Of a stretch of DNA of 64,000 nt, positions 1 through 8,745 are shown piece by piece. The stretch spans positions 1 to 64,000 of the forward strand of contig LUQO01000031.1 of NCBI GenBank assembly GCA_001627865.1, read 5' to 3'. Position 1 is the stretch's first letter. Each line of letters starts with the position of its first letter. The stretch is from SAR324 cluster bacterium REDSEA-S27_B3. GTDB lineage: Bacteria > SAR324 > NAC60-12. The translations under genes were made by a program, and so were the position numbers. A model generated the notes under the pieces. The model saw only the letters and a program-made list of their open reading frames with translations, ran no database searches and had not been told where the DNA came from.

Positions 1-216
1 AAAAAAAATCTCTGAACACCATTTTCACAATTTGTTCACATTACCTATGTAAATGTTCATGAAAGTTGGAGGGAATTGCCTCATTAGGAGCAGCAGGACA
101 AAAAAATCCCAGTTTTGTTACCAATGCATGTAATAAAATTGTGACAATCTGTTAATTGCCATCATCTCAGCATACATTTCTAAAGAGTAAAGAATATGAT
201 TTAAAAGGGAATTAAA
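1..216. other. Non-coding window edge
   Basis: This AT-rich stretch precedes the tRNA gene. I find no ORF with a convincing start or family match in it, and no clear hairpin followed by a T run. The hexamer TGTTCA occurs twice about 21 bp apart near positions 35-60, which may be chance. Confidence 0.4.
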
Positions 217-293
217 TGGCGCACCCGGAGCGATTCGAACGCCCGACCTTCTGAACCGCAATCAGATGCTCTATCCAGCTGAGCTACGGGTGC
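217..293 (-). tRNA. tRNA-Arg (anticodon GCG)
   Basis: Read on the minus strand, this 77-nt segment folds into a full cloverleaf. The 7-bp acceptor stem GCACCCG/CGGGTGC is perfect, the D arm is AGCTCAGCTGGATAGAGC, the anticodon stem is TCTGA/TCAGA with loop TTGCGGT, and the T loop is TTCGAAT. The discriminator is G and CCA is encoded. The anticodon is GCG, reading CGC (and CGT by wobble). D-loop A20 and the overall similarity to bacterial tRNA-Arg support the identity. Most bacteria use ACG (edited to ICG) for this box, so GCG is uncommon. Confidence 0.93.
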
Positions 294-406
294 AATTGGT
301 TGTGGCGGAAAATTTAGGGGGTAATGTGACTGTTAAATGCTTTCAGGGTGCCTTGAAGAGGAAAAGAAGTCAATTGAAATATTTTTACAGCAGCGAATCT
401 TGATGT

Positions 407-1384
407 TTATCCAGCTAATGCCAGAGGCGGTTCGAGCAGTTGAATTTCCCTCATGCATCGCACAAAAGAATTTTCATCCTGGCACTGCATCAATCGGTTG
501 CGCCACTCTTTGGCGTTGCGGAATCCATTCACATAACTGCCGAGATACTTGCGAAATTCCTTTACTGCAATTGTTTCTTGTTTGAAACGCCTGAACAAAT
601 GGAAATGTTCCAGCGCAACTTCTATTCGCTTAAATTGAGTTGGCAAAGGGTATTTACTGCGATCCTGAAAACACCAGGGGTTGCCTATTGCAGCCCGTCC
701 TATCATAAATCCGTCAAGATTTCCCAGCTGTTTGATTCCATAGTTGTAATCGCGGACATCTCCATTTCCTATCAAAGGAATTGAAAGATGTTTTTTCAGC
801 TCATAAATTGGTTCCCAGTCTGCCTCTCCTTTGAATGCCTGGTTGTATGTGCGACCATGGATTGTCAGCATTGAGGCCCCCGCAGACTCAAGGGATTTGG
901 CAAAATTGATCAGGTTTTTATGGTCTTTCCAGCCCAGACGAGTTTTAACTGAAACTTCCAGCGAACATGCCTTGCGGATGGAATCAACAATCCTGCAAGC
1001 CGAGTCTGTATCCTTCATCAATGCGCTGCCATGCTGTGAATGGACAATTTTTTTTGCAGGACAGCCCATGTTAATGTCCACACCCAGGATTCCACGGTCT
1101 TCCACCATCCTTGAAGCCTCTGCGAATTTTTCCGGAGAATTTCCAAAGAGCTGCATGAAAAACGGATGTTCACAGGGGTTGTAGTCCAGACGTGAACGTA
1201 CTGATTCACTCAGCATCAATCCGTCAACACTTGTAAACTCACTGAAAAGAATGACATCCCTATTTAATGATCTTACAATTTGCCGATACGCGGAATTTGT
1301 TACTCCGTCCATTGGTGCCAGACAAACAATTGGACGCTTGACTTCAGACCAGCTCATGGCATGATTGGGAGAGGAGTTTTTCAT
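407..1384 (-). CDS. dus: tRNA-dihydrouridine synthase (Dus family)
   Basis: This flavoenzyme reduces specific uridines in tRNA to dihydrouridine, using FMN and NADPH. The 325-residue TIM-barrel shows the Dus signatures: the N-terminal APMDGVTN at about 24-30, NMGCPAKK with catalytic Cys at about 108, the FMN-contacting K in VKTRLGW at about 147, TIHGR at about 174-178, IGNGDV near 205-210 and MIGRAAIGNPW near 228-237. I cannot assign DusA, DusB or DusC with certainty; length and motifs look most DusB-like. The start is an ATG without an obvious Shine-Dalgarno sequence, and Met10 is an alternative. It lies divergently from recD and next to the tRNA-Arg gene. Confidence 0.93.
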   Translation of the reverse strand: MKNSSPNHAMSWSEVKRPIVCLAPMDGVTNSAYRQIVRSLNRDVILFSEFTSVDGLMLSESVRSRLDYNPCEHPFFMQLFGNSPEKFAEASRMVEDRGILGVDINMGCPAKKIVHSQHGSALMKDTDSACRIVDSIRKACSLEVSVKTRLGWKDHKNLINFAKSLESAGASMLTIHGRTYNQAFKGEADWEPIYELKKHLSIPLIGNGDVRDYNYGIKQLGNLDGFMIGRAAIGNPWCFQDRSKYPLPTQFKRIEVALEHFHLFRRFKQETIAVKEFRKYLGSYVNGFRNAKEWRNRLMQCQDENSFVRCMREIQLLEPPLALAG

Positions 1385-1513
1385 TTATGAATGATATTGA
1401 GATTGGTATCTGATTCTGCAGAAATAACTGTGGAGTTGGGATTTAAGTCAATAAAATAAAACCTATGTAGTAACCTTCAAAAACTGCTAAAAGTTTAACC
1501 TCAAACAATATAA

Positions 1514-3703
1514 ATGTCCATTTCGAAAGATTACACTCAAACTTCTGAACAGCCGATAATGCCTTCTGGATGGACAAATTTGGGGACCGCTCGTTCGAAA
1601 TTTGCTGAGCAATTTGCTGATGACACTCTTAAAAATCAGCTTGCTCTTCCCGTTCTGTCGGATTCACTTTTGAAATTAAAACAGCAGTTTTCGGAAATAC
1701 AGATTGGGAGCGAATATTTTTTTCAGGTATTCGATTTTTTGCACTGGGCAGAGGGAAGCAGCACAAAGGATAATGAGACCGAGAACATGCGATTTCATGT
1801 GCTGTTAACAGGAATACTTTTGATGCGCAAAGCAACAAATTCCGGAAGTACATGTCTGCCCTGGACAGAACTTCAGAGCCAAATATCCACAATGCTTACC
1901 AATTCAGGATTTTCAGGAAAGAAATATTCTCAGGAAAACTGGAAAAATTGGCTGCTGTCATTCTGCAAAACGAGAGAAGAAGATGAAGAACTCAGTGCCG
2001 GAAACTCCATATTTACAGAAAATAACTCTTTGCTGTATTTCAATAAATTTTGGAAGTGTGAATGCAGACTCATGTCTCTGTTGAAGAATCGACTGAAGAT
2101 GCTTCCGGATATTATTGAAAAGTCTGTTGTTGAAAATGCAATCAGGACTGTGCTTGAAGTACATCCGGTGCTTTTTATGGATCAACCGCTAAAATTGTCA
2201 AAAGAGCAGAATGATGCGGTGCAACAGGCTATTTTATCACCATTTCTAATAATTACAGGCAGTCCGGGGACAGGGAAAACCTCTGTTGCACTGACTATAC
2301 TGAGAGTGCTCAAAAGGCTTGGTTTAGCAGAACAACCTGCATTGGCAGCTCCTACAGGCAGGGCGGCAAACAGGTTGTCTGAATCGGTGGTGAATGGATT
2401 AAACTCAATCAAGGATTTAAGCAATCTCAGGCATGATCAAGATTTGTTGAAGTTTGCTGCAGATGCTAAAACACTTCATCGACTTTTAGGCTATCATCCT
2501 GTTAGAAATAGTTTTAGACATCATGAGTATGACCCTTTGGAACACGACTTGCTGATTATAGATGAAGGGTCGATGATTGATCAGGAACTGTTGCTTCGAT
2601 TACTAAGGGCTTCAAACTCTGAGCTGCCGTATCAGCTGCCTGTACAGCGGATTGTAATTCTCGGTGACTCACATCAGCTTCCTTCAGTTGGCAGTGGAGC
2701 AGTAATGATGGAGTTGACACTGGAATCAAGTCAGGCAAGTCCTGATGTTACAGAAAATCCTGTGCATGTGGTCAGGCTGGTAAAAAACTATCGGCAGGAG
2801 ATCAGTAATCCTGCGGGGAAGAATATTCTTGGAGTGGCAGTAACAGTGAGAGGTATGGGCTCTGACCCCCGACCGCAGTTGCTGTTTGAAGCAGAATCTC
2901 CAAATCACCAGGTTATTCAGAAGCTGAAAAGTCTTGACGAGGTAAAGCTGGAAAAGATTACTTTCCTGAATCAGGAAAATTCTTTTGATCAGCTTAAAGA
3001 TTTTGGAAAATGGTGGTTTGATAAATTTCTCAAGGATGAAAATTTCAATAATTTAGTTCAAAGGGAGTATTCTTTTGAAAATCCTGTATCCTTGGAAAAT
3101 GATCTGAATTATTTGTTTAATTATTTGAAGCGGTTTCGTATATTAACCGCTACTCAGGTTTTTTCCACAGGAGCAAGAGCGCTTAACATAATTATTCGGG
3201 ATTTCTGGGTTTCTGAAAATGGAGTCCATAATTTAAATTCGGAGCACTTTCCGGGGGAACCTGTAATTGTGACGGAAAATAATTATCAGTTAAGTCTTTT
3301 CAACGGCGATCAGGGAATTTTTTTGAAATGTTTAAATCCTGAGACAAAAAAATTAGAATTAAAAGCAGTTTTTGAAATTGAAGGAGCATATAGGACTTTT
3401 TATGGACATCAGCTGCATCACCTCCAGAGAGGATACGCTATAACTGTTCATAAAAGCCAGGGCTCAGAGTTTGATTATCTGGCGTTGATCTTGCCTGATA
3501 TGAGCATTGATCATGAAATAGGTGAACCGGATACACCATCAGTGCAGAATCTTATAAGTCGGGAAATGCTTTACACCGCACTGACAAGAGCAAAAAAATC
3601 GGTGCTGATTCTTGGCAGGCAATCAGCGCTGGAGACCGCGGCATTACAAAAAGAGAGACGATATTCCGGACTTGGGGATTTAATACGGAGTAATAAAGAA
3701 TAA
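1514..3703 (+). CDS. recD: RecD, exonuclease V (RecBCD) alpha subunit helicase
   Basis: RecD is the 5'-3' SF1 helicase of the RecBCD complex, which processes DNA ends for recombination. The 729-residue protein has Walker A (GSPGTGKT, 249-256), Walker B (LLIIDEGSM, Asp350-Glu351), motif III GDSHQLPSVGSG and the C-terminal UvrD-like motifs ITVHKSQGSEF and YTALTRAK. The roughly 230-residue N-terminal domain before Walker A fits RecD1 rather than the longer RecD2, though it is longer than E. coli RecD (608). No recB or recC gene is adjacent, so the partners must be elsewhere. The start is an ATG with an A-rich upstream region. Confidence 0.92.
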   Translation: MSISKDYTQTSEQPIMPSGWTNLGTARSKFAEQFADDTLKNQLALPVLSDSLLKLKQQFSEIQIGSEYFFQVFDFLHWAEGSSTKDNETENMRFHVLLTGILLMRKATNSGSTCLPWTELQSQISTMLTNSGFSGKKYSQENWKNWLLSFCKTREEDEELSAGNSIFTENNSLLYFNKFWKCECRLMSLLKNRLKMLPDIIEKSVVENAIRTVLEVHPVLFMDQPLKLSKEQNDAVQQAILSPFLIITGSPGTGKTSVALTILRVLKRLGLAEQPALAAPTGRAANRLSESVVNGLNSIKDLSNLRHDQDLLKFAADAKTLHRLLGYHPVRNSFRHHEYDPLEHDLLIIDEGSMIDQELLLRLLRASNSELPYQLPVQRIVILGDSHQLPSVGSGAVMMELTLESSQASPDVTENPVHVVRLVKNYRQEISNPAGKNILGVAVTVRGMGSDPRPQLLFEAESPNHQVIQKLKSLDEVKLEKITFLNQENSFDQLKDFGKWWFDKFLKDENFNNLVQREYSFENPVSLENDLNYLFNYLKRFRILTATQVFSTGARALNIIIRDFWVSENGVHNLNSEHFPGEPVIVTENNYQLSLFNGDQGIFLKCLNPETKKLELKAVFEIEGAYRTFYGHQLHHLQRGYAITVHKSQGSEFDYLALILPDMSIDHEIGEPDTPSVQNLISREMLYTALTRAKKSVLILGRQSALETAALQKERRYSGLGDLIRSNKE

Positions 3704-3761
3704 CTATACTAACCTCTGTTCCGCAAATAGAAACATAAGGCGAAAGAACCTGGCAAATAAA

Positions 3762-5069
3762 ATGCGTTTTCTTACATTCCTGTACATCTTTCTTTTTTCA
3801 GCAGTTACTGTTGTGTATTCTGCGGAAGAACTTGATTTGTTCCAGGCTGCCAGAAACGGAAACGCGTCACAGATGCGGGACATAATTGATTCCGGAGCAG
3901 ATTTGAACAGCAAAGATGCATCCGGAAGAAACGCGCTGATGCAGGCGGTACTATACGGAAATCAGGAAACGACATTGGTCTTACTGGAAAACATGCCTGA
4001 TCTGGAAACCAGGGATGAGTTGGGTCTGACTCCTTTGACATTGTCAATACGTTACGGTGATACGGAAATGACTAAGATATTGCTGGAACATGGTGCGAGT
4101 GTGGAAAACAGAATGGAAGACGACTCGACTCCTCTGATCTTTGCCGCACTTGAAGGACAAATGTCTGCTGTACGCCTGTTGCTTGAATATAATTCAGATG
4201 TCAGTGTACGCACTACATACGGTGAAACTGCACTGATAGTTGCTTCATTTGAAGGTTTTTTGGGAATAGTACGATTACTTCTTGACGAGGGAGCAGACAT
4301 CAATGCAGTTAACGACGAAGGTTTTACCGCACTGTTAGCGGCAGCCAGTAACGGTTATCTGGAAGTTGTAAATTACCTCAACTCTCGTGGTGCAAAATCC
4401 GAAAAATTACAATTTCAAAACAATGTAGTTACTCCGGAAAATCTATTTGGCAGCAGCCGTGAAGAAGTTGATCTTCAACTTGATTCCAATGAAACAAGGG
4501 TCTCTGAACCTTTTTATGAATTGATAAGCGCCGCAATTGAAGGTCGCTTGAGTGTAGTTAATCAACTGCTGAAACAGGGTGCTGAAGTTAATAAAACAGA
4601 CGACGTGGGTCGTACCGCACTGATGGAAGCAAGCTCATTTGGCCGTTATGGTGTGGTAAAACGTCTTCTGGAAGCCGGCGCGGAAGTCAATGTTTCAGAC
4701 AATCAAAAAATGACAGCATTGATGTTTGCCACACTTGAAGGGAGAGTACGCGTGACAAACCTGTTAATTGACCGTAAGGCGGATGTGAACGCGGCAGACG
4801 CGGAAGGCATTACCTCGCTGATGCTTGCGGGAAATGAAGGCAGGACAGAAATTGCGCGTATGTTGATTGAACATGGAGCAAAAATCAACTGGCAAAGCAA
4901 GAGCGGAAGCACTGCCTTGATGGAAGCTGCGTCTGAGGGACGTACTGATACAGTCATGCTGCTTCTAGAAGCACAAGCCGATCCATTACTTTCAGATTTA
5001 TTAGAACGGACAGCCCTTGTTATCGCGGAACAGCAAGGTCACAATGATATTGTGGAATTATTAAAGTAA
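3762..5069 (+). CDS. Exported ankyrin-repeat protein
   Basis: The 435-residue protein begins with a signal peptide (hydrophobic core at about 4-19, likely cleavage after VYSA). The rest is a solenoid of about 11-12 ankyrin repeats of 33 residues, with recurring G-x-T-A-L-M-x-A and LLLEAGADVN-like patterns. The repeats are interrupted around residues 215-250 by a less regular acidic segment. Ankyrin stacks bind proteins, and the signal peptide places this one in the periplasm or outside the cell. No catalytic domain is visible. It starts 58 bp after recD on the same strand; the function is unknown and the partner cannot be predicted. Confidence 0.9.
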   Translation: MRFLTFLYIFLFSAVTVVYSAEELDLFQAARNGNASQMRDIIDSGADLNSKDASGRNALMQAVLYGNQETTLVLLENMPDLETRDELGLTPLTLSIRYGDTEMTKILLEHGASVENRMEDDSTPLIFAALEGQMSAVRLLLEYNSDVSVRTTYGETALIVASFEGFLGIVRLLLDEGADINAVNDEGFTALLAAASNGYLEVVNYLNSRGAKSEKLQFQNNVVTPENLFGSSREEVDLQLDSNETRVSEPFYELISAAIEGRLSVVNQLLKQGAEVNKTDDVGRTALMEASSFGRYGVVKRLLEAGAEVNVSDNQKMTALMFATLEGRVRVTNLLIDRKADVNAADAEGITSLMLAGNEGRTEIARMLIEHGAKINWQSKSGSTALMEAASEGRTDTVMLLLEAQADPLLSDLLERTALVIAEQQGHNDIVELLK

Positions 5070-5136
5070 GAACATAAGTTCCCTACCTCTTTAAATTAAT
5101 TGTTCCACTGAATCTGATACTTTTAAATCCAAGCTA

Positions 5137-6879
5137 TTGCGTCAAATCCTCCAAGTGAAACAATCCCAGTGGAAAAAACATATTGAGTCGATTGAAGCAG
5201 AATTGCTTAAACGTGGTCGTGAAACAAGCGCTGCTGAAATTCTGCAGCAGTTCGGCAGGAGATTATCTTCCACAATTCAGCAATTTTTTTCCGGAACGGA
5301 CTCATTTGTTCCGGGAAACTCCTTAACTGTAGAGCAACACGCATTCACGCATTCTCTCCAGCTTTATGATATGAAATCAGTAATGCGTTTGGTTGCAAAC
5401 TATGATGCAACTAAAGGCCTGAAAGTTGTTCTTCCTGGAATAGAAAAAAGTTACCGCTCCCTGATGGTCATCCCTCAGTTGAAACCGCTCACAAAGAACT
5501 CATCAGAAACCACGGCTTTAGATGAATATAAATTGCGTCTTGAAAAAGCATTGAGCGAAGTTCTTGATTGCCGGAAAGAGGACCTCTATGAAGAAGATGT
5601 ACTTGCAGAAAAAATGGTTGTAGTTTCAGCAGCCACAGAGGAACTCAAGAAAAAATTTTTCAGTGAACGTTTACGCACCTTATTTTCAACAAATTATCGA
5701 ATATATCTGATGCTGAAAAACCGCTATTTTTTGCATCGACTGAAACGGTTTGGAAAAAATCCTGATGCTGAAAAATTACAAAAAATCCGTTTAGCAGAGC
5801 TTACTTCTCAGCTACATAAACATCATGATGCCTCAGTTGGTGAATTAGTTGAAAACACCGATTTCCGTGTTATTGAACATTTGGTTAAAGAACAGATTTC
5901 AAAAAGTGCGGAAAAATTAGATGCAAAATCAGATTCAAAAGAATTGAGAACAGAGGGTGAAACTCAGGATAACTGCGGATCAAAATCCCGGCAGACTGAA
6001 CAAAAAGAAGTAATACAGCCAATTTCAGTTATAGAAAACAGGGTGGCACCGGATATTTCTTTTGAAACAATCATCCAGGAAAACACTGAAGACACCATGT
6101 CTGCCTTTGATCAACTATGTGAAACATACTCTGAACCACTGGAAGAATTGTCTGCCAGTATTGGTCCGGTTCCGGAATGTTCTTCACCATATTTCCTTTC
6201 CAGAGTTGAAGAGTATCGTGATGACTTTGCAAATTATTTCCGACAAATGCATGGCGGCGACATGCAGGTAAATGCAGCAGTACATAATTTTACACTGGAA
6301 CTGCTGATTCAGCGAGGCAAGGAGTACAATGCTGCAGAACGTTGGGGAGTGATTTCCAAATGCAGGCAGGAATATCAATCAATATATTTTCGACCCACAG
6401 AAGATGATGCTGCAGTACTGGACCGAAAAGCTGAATGGAATATGCTGATGCATGCGAGACTGCCTTTCATGTTTAATGTGCCACTGGAAAAGAACAGAAT
6501 TATTGGCGTTGAAAAGGATAAGCTGTTCATTTTTCAAATTGGCACAGCGTTTTTCGACCAAAACCACCAAAGCAAGCTGGATCAATATCCTGATACATTT
6601 TACAAGCTGATGTTCGGCGGGCATCTTCTGGCCAACAAAAATGCTGTTATTTATGTTGAAGAAGAACCCTATTTCACTACAACACTTGAACAGATGTGGC
6701 GCTGTCGGGGGCTGGTTTACCTGTTTTTAATAGCAATTTCCCAACGCTTTGCCATAGAGCTGTCTCCGGCAATGCAGGATTATTTAGTGGAGGTATTGCC
6801 AAAAACCCTGCAAGTAAACGGAGAAATGCCTGATACTGCCTCTTTTCCTGATGTGCCTAATAAAACAGCAGTAAATTAA
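5137..6879 (+). CDS. Unknown protein, 580 residues, cytoplasmic
   Basis: I do not recognise this family. No signal peptide or membrane segment is visible. The N-terminal ~260 residues are rich in predicted helix and in Lys/Glu. Residues ~260-340 are a low-complexity, charged linker. The C-terminal ~200 residues look globular and aromatic-rich (patterns LPFMFNVP, KLFIFQIGTAFF, EEPYFTTTLEQMWRCRG). The assigned start is a TTG with no clear ribosome-binding site. An in-frame GTG at 5155 is equally possible and there is no ATG nearby. It follows the ankyrin gene by 67 bp and could be co-transcribed with it. Confidence 0.75.
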   Translation: MRQILQVKQSQWKKHIESIEAELLKRGRETSAAEILQQFGRRLSSTIQQFFSGTDSFVPGNSLTVEQHAFTHSLQLYDMKSVMRLVANYDATKGLKVVLPGIEKSYRSLMVIPQLKPLTKNSSETTALDEYKLRLEKALSEVLDCRKEDLYEEDVLAEKMVVVSAATEELKKKFFSERLRTLFSTNYRIYLMLKNRYFLHRLKRFGKNPDAEKLQKIRLAELTSQLHKHHDASVGELVENTDFRVIEHLVKEQISKSAEKLDAKSDSKELRTEGETQDNCGSKSRQTEQKEVIQPISVIENRVAPDISFETIIQENTEDTMSAFDQLCETYSEPLEELSASIGPVPECSSPYFLSRVEEYRDDFANYFRQMHGGDMQVNAAVHNFTLELLIQRGKEYNAAERWGVISKCRQEYQSIYFRPTEDDAAVLDRKAEWNMLMHARLPFMFNVPLEKNRIIGVEKDKLFIFQIGTAFFDQNHQSKLDQYPDTFYKLMFGGHLLANKNAVIYVEEEPYFTTTLEQMWRCRGLVYLFLIAISQRFAIELSPAMQDYLVEVLPKTLQVNGEMPDTASFPDVPNKTAVN

Positions 6880-6890
6880 AACCTTCCTGA

Positions 6891-6921
6891 CTACTAACTT
6901 CAGTCCCTACTACTAACTTCA
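6891..6921 (+). repeat. 12-bp direct repeat between genes
   Basis: CTACTAACTTCA occurs at 6891-6902 and again at 6910-6921, with a period of 19 bp, just after the stop of the 580-residue gene. The 188-bp gap before ilvD otherwise shows nothing definite. Confidence 0.5.
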
Positions 6922-7067
6922 ACAAATTTTCCAAGCCTGAACTCTTGTGTTCCTTTATCTAATGCGATACAAAAGATGATATGTTCCACTGATTGAGTTC
7001 GACAAGATTGTGTTGAATGGTTACAATCAGATGAAAACTTATCACATAAAAACAGAAAAAGAATATT

Positions 7068-8724
7068 ATGACTGCAAAAACGCAATCCGGAGAATCCGGA
7101 CATCGCCGCGGACATCGCCGATACTCAAAGCTTGTAACAGAGACAAATGCACGTGCTGCCAGCAGGGGCATGCTCTATGGTGTTGGTTTCAAAAAAGCTG
7201 ATTTCCAGAAATCGCAGGTCGGCATTGCCTCTACATGGGGAACAATTACACCATGCAACATGCATATAAATGATTTAGCCGAACATGCAGCGCGAGGTGT
7301 ACGAAAAGCGAAAGGGATGCCTTTGACTTTCGGTACAATTACTGTTTCAGACGGAATTTCAATGGGAACGGAAGGAATGAAATATTCGCTGGTTTCCCGT
7401 GAAGTGATCGCCGATTCGATTGAAACAGTGGTAGGTTGCCAAAGTTACGACGGCATAGTAACCATTGGTGGTTGTGATAAAAATATGCCCGGCTGCACTT
7501 CCTGGAACACACAATGGTCAGGATGTAGATATTGTTTCTATATTTGAAGCAGTCGGGAAACAGGCAGCGGGTACGATAACCCAGGATGAGCTTGAAAAAG
7601 TTGAATCATGCGCTATTCCCGGTGCAGGTTCGTGTGGTGGGATGTACACCGCGAATACAATGGCCTCGGCCATAGAAGCACTTGGAATGAGTCTGCCAAA
7701 CAGTTCCGCGCAGGAAGCAGTTTCAGAGGATAAAGTGCGGGACTGCGTGGAAGCAGGTGAAATGGTTTTACGCTTGATTGAAAAAAATATTTGTCCACTT
7801 GACATTCTTACCAGGGAAGCCTTTGAAAACGCGATTACAGTGGTAATGGCACTCGGCGGTTCCACGAACGCGGTTTTGCATTTGCTGGCAATGGCAAATG
7901 CGGCAAAAGTAAATCTGGAACTGGACGATTTTTTGAAAATTGGGAATAAAGCGCCGGTGCTTGCGGATTTAAAACCCAGTGGGAAATATTTAATGACTAA
8001 TTTTGTCAAGATAGGCGGATTGCCACCCTTGATGAAAATGCTGCTGGATACAGGACTGCTTCATGGCGACTGTCTGACTGTGACAGGGAAAACAGTACGC
8101 GAAAATCTGGAAAACGTTAAGCCTTATGAGGATGGTCAGGACATAGTACACTCCCTGGATGATCCGATTAAAGAAACAGGACACCTTGTTATTCTTCGTG
8201 GGAATCTTGCCTCCGAAGGAGCAGTTGCAAAAATTTCCGGAAAAGAAGGTGAATTTTTCAGGGGAACAGCACGTGTTTTCAATTCTGAAGAAGAAGCCCT
8301 GAATCGGATTCTGGATGGCACTGTGGTTAAAGGAGATGTGATTGTTATTCGATATGAAGGTCCTAAAGGAGGTCCGGGCATGCGTGAAATGCTCTCACCA
8401 ACTTCTGCCATTATGGGACGGGGCCTGGGTAATGACGTAGCCCTGATCACTGATGGGAGGTTTTCCGGCGGTTCTCATGGTTTCGTGATTGGACACATCA
8501 CTCCTGAAGCCCAGGAAGGTGGTTTGCTGGGAATTGTTGAAAATGGTGACAACATCATAATTGATATAACAAAACGCACCATAGATCTGGAAGTTACGGA
8601 AGATGAAATAAAAAAACGTCAAGCAAACTGGACACGACCTCAGCCACGCTATACACGCGGAGTACTGGCCAAATACGCAAAAACAGTCAGTTCAGCCTCG
8701 CTGGGAGCAGTAACGGATTTGTGA
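7068..8724 (+). pseudogene. ilvD: Dihydroxy-acid dehydratase, frameshifted by an internal deletion
   Basis: IlvD dehydrates 2,3-dihydroxy acids to 2-keto acids for valine, leucine and isoleucine synthesis, using an Fe-S cluster. The N-terminal part (from ATG 7068) keeps TPCNMH (Cys63) and [10 protein letters not shown] (Cys136), then loses frame at about 7498. The family continues in another frame from about 7503 with [13 protein letters not shown] and [15 protein letters not shown] to a normal C-terminus at 8724. The conserved segment between NMPG and the PG of the next motif is absent: about 19 residues, or ~56 bp by comparison with the family. This gives both a deletion and a frameshift. 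The three cluster cysteines survive but in two frames. It lies 21 bp before lutB, in the same direction. Confidence 0.88.
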
Positions 8725-8745
8725 TAAAAAACTTAACTGAGACTC

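Noticed and set aside
440-784. 114-codon plus-strand frame opposite dus
   Set aside because: Overlaps the Dus barrel in antisense; no recognisable pattern.
7518-8009. 163-codon open frame on the minus strand opposite ilvD
   Set aside because: Lies within the conserved ilvD coding region in antisense; no family pattern or ribosome-binding site.
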